Both the position numbers and the translations under genes were made by a program. DNA of 64,000 nucleotides from Acidobacteriota bacterium (GTDB taxonomy: Bacteria > Acidobacteriota > Terriglobia > Terriglobales > Acidobacteriaceae): contig QIAB01000032.1 of the NCBI GenBank assembly GCA_003225455.1, forward strand, positions 57,103-121,102, given 5' to 3'. The notes under the pieces are model-generated. The model was not told the DNA's origin and did no database searches. It worked only from the letters and a program-made list of their open reading frames with translations. Shown one piece after another: positions 45,056 through 53,817 of this stretch (position 1 is its first letter; each line of letters begins with the position of its first letter).

Positions 45056-46297
45056 ATGTTCCGTGATCTGCTCCGGGAAGCCTCCGGCGCCATGCGTCAC
45101 AATCGCCGCCGCACCGCGCTCACCATGCTGAGCATGGCCTGGGGCATCGCTACGGTGGTCATGCTACTCGCTTATAGCGATGGTTTTGGCCAAGCCTGTG
45201 CCAACATCTTTGCCAATTTCGGCAACAAGCTCGTTATCGTGGCGCCGGGCCGCACTTCCATGCAGGCCGGTGGTCAGAAAGCGGGAATCAAAATCCGCTT
45301 TACTCAGGATGATGTAGAAACGCTTACCACTAACCTTCCCCAAATCACCCATATCACACCCGAAGCCAGCAAGCAGGCACGCATCCAGTACGACACCAGG
45401 GTTTTCACCTTCGCTGTCACCGGCAATGATCCCAACGTGATTGCCGTCCGCGCCCTCAAGTTGGGGCAGGGTCGGTTCTACAACCTGGAAGACCAGATCC
45501 AGCGGGCCCGCGTGGCGGTAATCGGTTCAGAAGCGAAGGAAAAACTGTTTTCCGGACGCAACGCGCTGGGTGAGAGCATCCGGGTGGACGGCCTCAGCTT
45601 CGAAGTCGTCGGCGTGCTGAGCCCCAAAATGCAGGAGGGAAATGACGATATAAACCGCGTCGTATATGTTCCCTTCAGCACCATGAGTAATCTGAAGGAT
45701 ATACATTACCCGGACTCTATCTGGTTCACCTACCAGACTCCTGAGTACGAGCAACTGGAACAATCGGTCCGCACCATCATGGCGACGCAGCACAAGTTCA
45801 ACCAGACGGACCGCCAGGCTGTGGAGGTGTTCAACCTCATGACCCAGGTCCATCAGTTCGAAATCATCACTCTCGGGTTGAAGATCCTGATGGGTTTCAT
45901 TGGCACGCTTACACTCGGCATCGGGGGCATCGGCCTGATGAACATCATGCTGGTTTCGGTCACGCAGCGCACGCGTGAGATTGGCGTGCAGAAGGCGCTG
46001 GGCGCGAAACGGCGGTACATCCTGCTGCAGTTCCTCGCCGAAGCGCTCACTATTACCTTCATCGGCGGTGTGCTCGGAGTCGTACTGGCCTACGCGGTCG
46101 CGCTTTCCGTGGGAAGGCTCACCTTGTACAGCGCGTTTGCCAAGAACGGGGAAGCCGGCGACATCCGCCTGATCATCGCTCCTGGGACGCTGATCGCGTC
46201 CGCGCTCATTCTCGGCGTCGTGGGCCTGGTCAGCAGCATGGTCCCGGCCTTCCGCGCCTCCCGCCTGGATCCGATTGAGGCTCTGCGACACGAATAG
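45056..46297 (+). CDS. MacB/FtsX-type ABC permease, second copy
   Basis: 413 residues, starting 3 bases after the previous gene (GGAG nearby). RRRTALTMLSMAWGIATVVM, a periplasmic domain, and LGIGGIGLMNIMLVSVTQRT, then REIGVQKALGAKRRYILLQF show the same architecture as the upstream gene but only modest similarity, so it is an old duplicate. The two may form a heterodimer and rely on an ATPase encoded elsewhere. Confidence 0.9.
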   Translation: MFRDLLREASGAMRHNRRRTALTMLSMAWGIATVVMLLAYSDGFGQACANIFANFGNKLVIVAPGRTSMQAGGQKAGIKIRFTQDDVETLTTNLPQITHITPEASKQARIQYDTRVFTFAVTGNDPNVIAVRALKLGQGRFYNLEDQIQRARVAVIGSEAKEKLFSGRNALGESIRVDGLSFEVVGVLSPKMQEGNDDINRVVYVPFSTMSNLKDIHYPDSIWFTYQTPEYEQLEQSVRTIMATQHKFNQTDRQAVEVFNLMTQVHQFEIITLGLKILMGFIGTLTLGIGGIGLMNIMLVSVTQRTREIGVQKALGAKRRYILLQFLAEALTITFIGGVLGVVLAYAVALSVGRLTLYSAFAKNGEAGDIRLIIAPGTLIASALILGVVGLVSSMVPAFRASRLDPIEALRHE

Positions 46298-46640
46298 CGC
46301 GCTGTGAGTTCGTCATGTTCTGCTTGTGCGTGTCACCGCAACACACACCGCGGCGCTGTGCTGTCTCTCACACTTCCCGACTAACGTTGCTAACGACGAG
46401 TTGAGCGAAGCGTCCAAAGCGTAAATACAGTCGAAGTGCGAAAGGAACTTTTGCACTACAAGCGACGTACTTTGGCGAAGTGAGGAGCCGGATCTAAAAC
46501 AACGGGCCGGCTTAAGAACAATTTCAGGGGTTAAGGGACTGTCTCATTCTCGGTTTGGCGGCCCAGATGAGATCAATCCCGGGCAGAGAGCGCCAGTTTG
46601 CGCCGGGCTCTTTACGTTTAACCCCGAGGCAGCATTGTAT

Positions 46641-46718
46641 GTCTTCGGCTGGGAAACGCAAGTTTTCTCCGAAGACCAGGCCAGGCCGCCAGAACCGGTT
46701 CCCGACGCTTTTCGGGAA
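46641..46718 (+). promoter_or_regulatory. Structured leader with two hairpins before the secreted-protein gene
   Basis: Hairpin 1: GTCTTCGG (46641-46648) pairs with CCGAAGAC (46669-46676), with an inner GAAA/TTTC stem. Hairpin 2: TTCCCGA (46699-46705) pairs with TCGGGAA (46712-46718). They lie 15-90 bases before the ATG at 46733, and the Shine-Dalgarno (AAAGGA) follows the second. No U-run follows, so this is more likely a folded 5' UTR than a terminator. No known riboswitch motif is recognised. The rest of the 46298-46732 gap shows no gene. Confidence 0.4.
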
Positions 46719-46732
46719 AGAAAAGGACTGCA

Positions 46733-47122
46733 ATGAAAGTGTCGAAAATGACCAAGGGCTTGTGGCTGGGGCTGGCTCTGCTGCTGGCGACCAGCGCGTT
46801 CGCATCCAAAAAGGGTTCACTGCAACTCAGCCAGGCTGTCAATGTCAACGGAAAACAGCTTCCAGCCGGCGACTACACCGTGAAATGGCACGGCAGCGGT
46901 ACCAACGTTCAGGCAAGCATTATGAAAGGCAAGAACGTAGTGGCTACTGTGCCCGCTCGTCTGGTGGATCTCGACCGCACACCTGGCAGGGATGCATCCG
47001 TAATCACAGGCAATGCCGACGGCAGCCGCTCGTTAACTCAGATTCGCTTTTCAGGCAAAAAGTCTGCCTTGGCGATTGGCGAAGAGGCACCTAAAGCTGA
47101 GTCGAGCGAAGCCAGTAAGTAG
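46733..47122 (+). CDS. Small secreted protein of unknown function
   Basis: 129 residues with a clean signal peptide (GLWLGLALLLATSAFA, then SKK). The mature part is basic and beta-rich: GSLQLSQAVNVNGKQLPAGD, YTVKWHGSGTNVQASIMKGK, then DGSRSLTQIRFSGKKSALAI. I know similar short acidobacterial secreted proteins but no function. Preceded by the two-hairpin leader; followed directly by the 90-bp tandem repeats. Confidence 0.6.
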   Translation: MKVSKMTKGLWLGLALLLATSAFASKKGSLQLSQAVNVNGKQLPAGDYTVKWHGSGTNVQASIMKGKNVVATVPARLVDLDRTPGRDASVITGNADGSRSLTQIRFSGKKSALAIGEEAPKAESSEASK

Positions 47123-47132
47123 GATTGGAGTT

Positions 47133-47415
47133 TGAAACAGTAAAACTGAAGTTGTGTGGGGGCGGGGCTATGCCCCGCCCAGGTCGAGCGCAGCTCGACG
47201 GAAGATGCTTGAAGCAAAAGCCTGAAACAGTAAAACGTAAGTTGTGTGGGGGTGGGGCTATGCCCCGCCCAGGTCGAGCGCAGCTCGACGGAAGATGTTT
47301 GAAGCAAAAGCCTGAAACAGTAAAACGTAAGTTGTGTTGGGGGCGGGGCTATGCCCCGCCCAGGTCGAGCGCAGCTCGACGGAGGAAAGGCGGACGGGGC
47401 ATAGCCCCGTCTCCA
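47133..47415 (+). repeat. Three tandem 90-bp units with double hairpins
   Basis: Units begin TGAAACAGTAAAAC at 47133, 47223 and 47313 (period 90; the third has one extra G). Each contains GGGGCGGGGCTATGCCCCG, then CCCAGG (hairpin), and GTCGAGCGCAGCTCGAC (perfect short palindrome). The array ends with GACGGGGCATAGCCCCGTC near 47393-47411. It lies between convergent genes and carries no gene. Confidence 0.85.
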
Positions 47416-47502
47416 CACAAGAGTCCTCACCCAGAAGATGGTTGAAGCAAAAGTTTGAATGAAGACAGGGGAGCCAGAGAGCTCCCCTAACTTTCCTGCC
47501 CA

Positions 47503-49950
47503 CTAGTTCGGCGCAGCCAGCACGTCGTCGTAGTAGCTCAATAGCGCGCGTTTGGGAGCGTCTTTGAGCCTCTTCAGCGGAACCTTCTGCTCGACCGAGG
47601 TGTTTCCCATAAGGCGAGCGCGCCCTAGATTTACCATCCTGCCGTCTGCAAGTTCCAAATAGATCGGCACCAGCATGCGGAATTTGTCATCCACGTTCGA
47701 TTGCGTGACTTTCAAATTGAACAGCACGTCTCCACTGGAGTCTTTGTCGAATGAGTAATTGAACTTGTAACTTGGTAAGGATGTCCCGTAGACGTACTCA
47801 TTAAAGAACCAATCCATTTTGTGATCGCCTTCAAGGTCCATTTCCGGAGTCATATGTTTCTCAACCATCGCCTTGAAGTCTTCGGTGCTGGCCGCCCGGT
47901 TTGTATACGTGTGAACGAAGTCGTGCATGGTGACTTTGAAATTTTCGTCCCCGGTGCGGCGATCCCACATCATCATGCGGATCATGTGTAGGATGTAAGC
48001 GCCTTTCGGATAAATAAGACGCTGGGTCACGAACGCGCCCGTACGTGAATTATTCGTCCGGTATCCCATGGTGACCGGACCGGCATCAATGGCGCGCCAG
48101 CCTTCCTTGTCGCGCTCCAGCAATAGTTCACGCTGATCGTTCCAGAAGCTGATAAACCTCTGTGGGTTTTTTTCGATCATCTGTAAATACAGCGACGCTG
48201 ACATTTCCGCGAAGCCTTCGCTCATCCACTGATCACGATAGGAACTAAAACCCACCGTGTGGCCCCACCATTGGTGGGCAACCTCGTGCGAAGTGACGCT
48301 CTTCCAGTAGCCACGATCACCTTGATCCATTCCCAACTGGTGGCGAATCGTGGTGTCGTAGAAGTAGCACATCGGAATCCAGACCAGTTCTGGCCAGGAT
48401 TGTCCGTAGTTGCAGGAGGTCTGCTGAGTGATGGCAAGGCGCTTATACGCAGATGGGCCAAAGTAGTCGGTGTAGAGCTGCACCGAGAGTTGACCTTCAG
48501 CGAGAGCTTTTTTGATGAGCGGCACGGTGCTCATATTTCCGAGCGCGACGCCCTCCATCATGTGCGAGCCCTGAGTGGGCAGGTCTTCATTGACCAGGTG
48601 CAGCAGACTCTTGATTACATCCGGCGGTTCCTCGTTCGCGTACGACTGCACCAGGTATTCCGGCTTATCGAGCTTCGCCTCCTGCATCTTGAATTTGCCG
48701 AAATTGAAGCCGGCGACGGGCTGGCGGCCGCTCTTCCATATGCTCACGTCTTCGCCGCCTTCGTTCCGTTCACTCACCAAGTCCCCCGTGGCGGCGATTT
48801 TCATATTCTTCGGAATGCGGAACGTCATGTCGTAGCTAGCGTACTCGCCAAAAGAGAGATTGGCGCTGTTCGGGTACCAGTCTTCACGCGCAACCGGGTA
48901 ATAATTTCCACCTCCGGTGTTAACCACTGCCTCCTTGCCGCCGTACACCGTGGTAATTGTGAGTTTCTCGCCTTTAGCGAGAGCCTTGGGAAGAATCACA
49001 CGAAAATCAGCGTCATCTTTTTTATCTTCCTGAATAAAAGCCAGCGGCTGGCCTGCTTCGGAGGTAACGCTCTGCACTCGAAGCGTGGGAAACAGGCTGA
49101 ACGGAATCACTCTGACGCCATCTATCATGGCCACCAAAGTCGTTGACGCCTTTCCCTGTAAATTCGCATTTTTTTCAATTGTGGTATCGAGCGTCTGGTG
49201 CTCGATGCTGGCCAGACCCTGATGTTGCGCAGTACCTTTGGCGTCTTCGTCGGCCAAATGGAATAAGGTCCACAATCCGAGTTTATTCTCATCGTAAGTC
49301 ATCAATTCAACTTCTTCGGGAGCAACATTAGGCGCGCCACGCGGATCGATGAAGAAGAGTTCCTTTCCGTTATATCGTTTGCCATGTATGAAGGCCACGA
49401 ATAGCCCACTGGGATCTGAGCCAAGCACGTCTTCGAGGATGCGGCCATCCAGGTTGTATTTCAGCATGCGATCATGCCGCATGGCATTTTGGCTGTCGCG
49501 CAGCAGGCCGGCGTCGCATCCAGCGGAAGCAGCCCCGCCAGATTTCTTGAGTTCGTCGTAGGTTCCATCTGTGAACCGAAGCACGAGATGGCTGAAGTTC
49601 TCGCTGAATTCATCCTCCTTGGTGAGCAGCTTGAGGCTGGCGCGCTCAGAAGCCTGCCGCGGGTCAAGGATCATGTTGCCATCGCCCACAAATACTGCGC
49701 CCGTTACCTTCCCTTGCACTGGAGCTACAAAACAAACCGTGCCCGAGCGCAAGTGAAATGTGGCGGCGTCACGGTGGAGAGTGAAGTTGCTGACGCTCAC
49801 CGCCTCGCTCCCCAGGCTCAGATTGCGTAGTTGCTGATACGTAGGATCAGAGTTGGGAGCCGGCGGAATGGCAGGTTCAATGGCGTAAGCGGCAAGAAAA
49901 AACGCGAACAGGCACACGAATACGAGCAGACGAAGCGAACGCGAACGCAT
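47503..49950 (-). CDS. M1-family metallo-aminopeptidase, exported
   Basis: 815 residues with GGGAGG before the ATG. Signal peptide: LLVFVCLFAFFLAAYA. The zinc site is VTSHEVAHQWWGHTVGF (HEXXH near residue 555) with the downstream Glu in MSEGFAEMSASLYLQM; NYYPVAREDWYPNSANLSFG and EYVYGTSLPSYKFNYSF also fit. The usual GAMEN exopeptidase signature is not evident, so specificity may be altered. It is probably periplasmic and involved in peptide turnover. Confidence 0.85.
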   Translation of the reverse strand: MRSRSLRLLVFVCLFAFFLAAYAIEPAIPPAPNSDPTYQQLRNLSLGSEAVSVSNFTLHRDAATFHLRSGTVCFVAPVQGKVTGAVFVGDGNMILDPRQASERASLKLLTKEDEFSENFSHLVLRFTDGTYDELKKSGGAASAGCDAGLLRDSQNAMRHDRMLKYNLDGRILEDVLGSDPSGLFVAFIHGKRYNGKELFFIDPRGAPNVAPEEVELMTYDENKLGLWTLFHLADEDAKGTAQHQGLASIEHQTLDTTIEKNANLQGKASTTLVAMIDGVRVIPFSLFPTLRVQSVTSEAGQPLAFIQEDKKDDADFRVILPKALAKGEKLTITTVYGGKEAVVNTGGGNYYPVAREDWYPNSANLSFGEYASYDMTFRIPKNMKIAATGDLVSERNEGGEDVSIWKSGRQPVAGFNFGKFKMQEAKLDKPEYLVQSYANEEPPDVIKSLLHLVNEDLPTQGSHMMEGVALGNMSTVPLIKKALAEGQLSVQLYTDYFGPSAYKRLAITQQTSCNYGQSWPELVWIPMCYFYDTTIRHQLGMDQGDRGYWKSVTSHEVAHQWWGHTVGFSSYRDQWMSEGFAEMSASLYLQMIEKNPQRFISFWNDQRELLLERDKEGWRAIDAGPVTMGYRTNNSRTGAFVTQRLIYPKGAYILHMIRMMMWDRRTGDENFKVTMHDFVHTYTNRAASTEDFKAMVEKHMTPEMDLEGDHKMDWFFNEYVYGTSLPSYKFNYSFDKDSSGDVLFNLKVTQSNVDDKFRMLVPIYLELADGRMVNLGRARLMGNTSVEQKVPLKRLKDAPKRALLSYYDDVLAAPN

Positions 49951-50086
49951 ACAACCTCCCTCGGGGGAAGGAGAAAGCAGCTAATTATGTAGGAATTAGT
50001 AGGAAAAGCAAGTCTTGAATTGCTCTCATGCTCCCGCTGGAGAGGCAAAAGAGTAACCGCTACTCAATGAATAATCCACCTCCGCA

Positions 50087-50095
50087 TGGTATAAT
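50087..50095 (+). promoter_or_regulatory. Extended -10 promoter element upstream of gyrA
   Basis: TGGTATAAT fits TGn-TATAAT, about 70 bases before the gyrA ATG. The -35 is weak, as expected for extended -10 promoters. Confidence 0.5.
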
Positions 50096-50165
50096 TAACA
50101 ATAAAGAAACAGCAATTAAGCTCCTGTAATTCCAACGACTTACGAAAGAGTCGCGAGAACTGAAA

Positions 50166-52841
50166 ATGGCAGACGATCAGAACCCAGAGCTTCCCTTAAC
50201 TCCTCCGCCGGGCGGTGGAGATGGCAGCGGCATTCCCGGCGCCGCGAACATTCAACCCGTCAATATCGAAGAAGAGATGCGGCGGTCGTATCTCGACTAT
50301 TCCATGTCGGTGATTATCGGCCGCGCCCTTCCCGACGTCCGCGACGGATTAAAGCCCGTGCATCGCCGCATCCTCTACGCCATGCATGATATGGGGATTT
50401 TGCATAATCGCAAATATGTGAAGTGTGCCAAGGTCGTGGGTGAGTGTCTCGGTAAATATCATCCGCATGGGGATTCGGCTTTATATGACGCGTTGGTGCG
50501 CATGGCGCAGCCGTTCTCGTTGCGCTATCCGCTGGTGGATGGTCAGGGGAATTTCGGATCCGTGGATGGAGATCCGCCGGCAGCTTATCGATACACAGAA
50601 TGCCGCATGACCCGCATTTCGGAAGAAATGCTGAGCGACATCGATAAGGAAACGGTTGATTTTGTTCCGAACTTTGATGAATCGTCTGTTGAGCCTCTGG
50701 TTCTACCCACTCGCATTCCCAACCTGCTGATCAATGGCTCGAACGGGATTGCGGTCGGAATGGCGACCAATATCCCGCCTCACAATCTGACAGAAATCGT
50801 GGATGCGACCATCATGCTGGTCAACAATCCGCAGACTATGTTGCCGGAAGTGTTGAAGGTCGTTCAGGGACCGGACTTCCCCACCTACGGCATCATTCAT
50901 GGGAAAGCTGGAATTCTTGAGGCCTACAAGCACGGGCGTGGACGTTTCGTGATGCGCGCCAAAGCGGCGATTGAGAATCTCACAAAGGACCGCTAGGCCA
51001 TCATCGTTACGGAAATTCCCTATCAGGTGAACAAGCGGTACCTGATCGAGCGCATCGCCGAACTGGTCAACAACAAGACCATCGAAGATATCGGCGACAT
51101 TCGTGATGAATCCGATCGCGATGGAATGCGCATCGTGGTTGAACTGAAGCGCGGCTGCGAGCCGCAGATCGTGCTCAACCAGCTCTTCAAGCACACGCAG
51201 ATGCAGGAAAACTTCAGCATGATTTTCCTGGCTGTGGTCAATGGCCAGCCCAAAGAGATGGGGCTGGTGCAGGCGATCAAATATTTCATTGACCATCGTG
51301 TGGAGGTGGTGCGACGCCGCACCGCGTACCTGTTGCTGAAGGCGAAAGAGCGCGAGCACATTCTGGAAGGCTACAGGATTGCGCTCGATCACCTCGACAA
51401 TGTCATTGTGATTATTCGCGGCAGCGCCAATCGTGGTGATGCACGCGAGAACCTGGTCCTCTACTTTGGCGGCAAGAAAATCGATATCAATACCACGGGA
51501 CGCGCGCCCAAGCTAGATCCTGAGAAGCCGTTTACGGCAACTCAAGCTGACGCCATCCTCGAACTGCAGTTGCATCGTTTGACCAAGCTCTCGATTGATG
51601 AAATTGCGAACGAGTTGAAACAAGTCCGCGAGAATATTGCCGAGTTTGAATCGATTCTGGCTTCTGAGAAGAAGCTGCGCGGCGTAATCGTGACAGAGCT
51701 GGAAGAAGTTAAGAAGCTGTATGGCGACGAGCGCCGCACCCGCATTGAAGACGAGGCCGCGGAGATTCATCTTGAAGACTTGATCGCTGATGAACAGGTC
51801 GCGGTCACCGTTAGCCACGGTGGCTATCTCAAAAGAACTCCGATCTCGACTTACAGGATGCAGCGGCGGGGCGGGACTGGCCGTACTGGCATGAAGACGC
51901 GCGACGAGGATTTCGTTGAGCATTTGTTCATCGCTTCGACGCATGCGTACATTCTCATTTTCACTAATACCGGTCGCGTGTACTGGCTGAAAGTCTATGA
52001 AATTCCCGACGTCAGCGCCGCGGGCAAGGGCAAGCACATCGGCAATCTGGTTTCACTGCAGCCCGGTGAGACCGTACGCACCATGCTTGCCGTCCGCAAT
52101 CTGGAAGAAGAAGGCAGATATGTTTTCTTCGCTACGCGCAACGGCACGGTAAAGAAGACCGACCTGAAAGACTTCTCGAATGTGATGTCGCGCGGAATTA
52201 TCGCCATCGGCATTGAAAAAGGCGACGAACTGGTCGGAGTAACGCTCACTGATGGAAACCAGATCGTCTTCCTCGCCTCGCACGATGGCCAGGCCATCCG
52301 CTTCGACGAGTCCGATGTCCGCTCGATGGGCCGCCCGGCTTACGGCGTGCGCGGCATGAATCTTGACGAAAAAGATTACATCGTCGGGATGGCGACTACG
52401 CCGAAAGACATCAAGAAAGCTGAGGCTGAAGTCGAAAAGGCCAAGGCCGAAGCGGGCGTACCGGAAGCGACCGCTACCGACGCCACGATTCCGGTGAAAG
52501 GCTCGCTCATCCTTTCCGTCACGGAAAACGGCTACGGCAAGCGCACTCCTGCCGACGAGTACCGCCTGCAAGGACGCGGCGGCTCCGGCGTGATCAACGT
52601 TAAGACCGCGGAGCGCAACGGCAAAGTGGTCGGCATCGCGCAGGTGACCGAAGACTCCGAAGTCATGCTGATCAGCCAGTACGGCAAGATCATCCGCATG
52701 GACTCGAGCACCATCCGCGAATCGGGCCGCGCCGCCCAAGGCGTGCGGTTGCTGCATCTGGAGGCGGGGGATCGCGTCGCGGCGGCAGTGGTGATCCCGC
52801 CGGAAAAGGAAGGGACGAATGGGGGGACGCTGATTCAGTAA
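50166..52841 (+). CDS. gyrA: DNA gyrase subunit A, interrupted by an in-frame TAG
   Basis: 891 residues if the TAG at 50994-50996 is read through. [20 protein letters not shown] and [20 protein letters not shown] are the quinolone-region signatures. [10 protein letters not shown] holds the catalytic Tyr143. The frame is open on both sides of the TAG and joins KDR-[TAG][13 protein letters not shown], where Gln (CAG) is usual: a single C to T change. [11 protein letters not shown] is the GyrA-box, so it is gyrase and not topoisomerase IV. ATP is supplied by GyrB elsewhere. A stop in this essential gene is either a sequence error or suppressed. Confidence 0.9.
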
Positions 52842-52876
52842 GCTTGCTCTCAGCCGTCGGCTTTCGCCTGCCGGTA

Positions 52877-53002
52877 CGGGAATTCTATTTTTCGTCCGGA
52901 AATTACAGCGGCTCGGAAATGGCAGCGATGCTGATTGCCGCTTTGCCCGAGATGTCCAAGGTCTGCCGAAAGCACGACGCCTTTCATCGCCAGCATTACT
53001 AA
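52877..53002 (+). other. Possible 3' fragment of a lost small gene
   Basis: After gyrA, a frame reads REFYFSSGNYSGSEMAAMLI, then AALPEMSKVCRKHDAFHRQHY and stops at TAA. It has no start codon of its own. It has the look of a real C-terminus, perhaps of a PIN-like toxin, but I cannot confirm that. Confidence 0.25.
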
Positions 53003-53138
53003 GTCAGGCAAGGTCAATCTTCGGCTGTCTGGCTGAATACGCTACTATGGCAGTTGCGCCTGATCGGCACGACGCTCAAACTTGCTTAAGCGGCACGGCT
53101 GAACAGGCTGCGCCGGCAAGTCAATGCCACCACGTTAC

Positions 53139-53159
53139 GGCACGGCCAGAGGCCGTGCC
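53139..53159 (+). terminator. Strong hairpin, possible terminator downstream of gyrA
   Basis: GGCACGGCC-AGA-GGCCGTGCC, a 9-bp GC-rich stem followed by CTTTC. The U-run is short, so termination is uncertain; it could instead be one of the genome's repeated hairpins. Confidence 0.4.
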
Positions 53160-53236
53160 CTTTCAAGGCTGTGTCTAGTCCGCAGAGTTTTTCACCAGCC
53201 TTTTAAGTCTCTCCGCGGTTGGCTATAGCAATATAA

Positions 53237-53730
53237 TTATCTCGGCACTATGGGCGCGTTTGCTGGTGCCATCGCCTGCTCGATCCGCTGCAGCACCGGA
53301 ATGACCGTTATGCCGCGATACATGCGGTAGAGGGCGTAGGCGTGGAAGGCGATCCCTAAGAAATCCTTAAAGGGTAGTAGGATCAAACCGTCGACCGCAT
53401 AAACAGCCATGCCGACGAGGAAGGCCCATTTCTGTCCCTTGCGAGCAAAATTCCAGAACAGAAGCAGGACGGCTGCGACAAAGCCGTTGATGATGAGGTC
53501 CAGCGCCACACCGCCGCTGTCGGCTTGGTGCGCTAGTGCGTCGATGATCTGAGCTGTGCCTAGCCCAAAGATGCCTTGTCGAGCAGAAGCTGCGTGCGGA
53601 AGCGGCGGTGAAGGCGGCGGCGGCATCCCGCCGCCGCCTTCACCGCCGCTTCCGCACGCAGCTTCTGCTCGACAAGGTTGCTCGGTGCGGGCGCGGGCGC
53701 CGTGCCCATGCCCAATCCGCCAGTCGCCAT
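53237..53730 (-). pseudogene. Small membrane protein broken by a palindrome and frame change
   Basis: The ATG at 53730 (GGAGG upstream) reads MATGGLGMGTAPAPAPSNLV, then EQKLRAEAAVKAAAG, and enters the palindrome at 53574-53677, after which it stops at 53560. The rest of the gene (IFGLGTAQIIDALAHQADSG, LLLFWNFARKGQKWAFLVGM, AVYAVDGLILLPFKDFLGIA) is in another frame down to 53237. Three hydrophobic segments remain. A central segment appears to have been replaced by the inverted copy of EQKLRAEAAVK. Confidence 0.7.
53574..53677. repeat. Perfect inverted repeat with 50-bp arms and a 4-base loop
   Basis: Arms 53574-53623 and 53628-53677 are exact reverse complements, with CATC between. The right arm is native coding sequence of the broken gene (EQKLRAEAAVKAAA), so the left arm is an inverted duplicate of it. 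Confidence 0.95.
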
Positions 53731-53817
53731 GAAGTCCTCCAACGCGAGGCGGATTTGCACGCCCCGATTGGCTCGGAGATTAACACAGCTTTATGCTGCT
53801 GAGGCAAAAACCGGAGT

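Noticed and set aside
47133..47415. CRISPR array
   Set aside because: The units are 90 bases and near-identical throughout, without variable spacers.
50994..50996. Recoding of TAG as a sense codon or pyrrolysine
   Set aside because: Several genes in the window terminate normally at TAG and the position is normally Gln, so a C-to-T change or an error is simpler.
53574..53677. Palindrome as a rho-independent terminator
   Set aside because: It is inside a coding region, has no U-run, and its arms are far longer than a terminator's.
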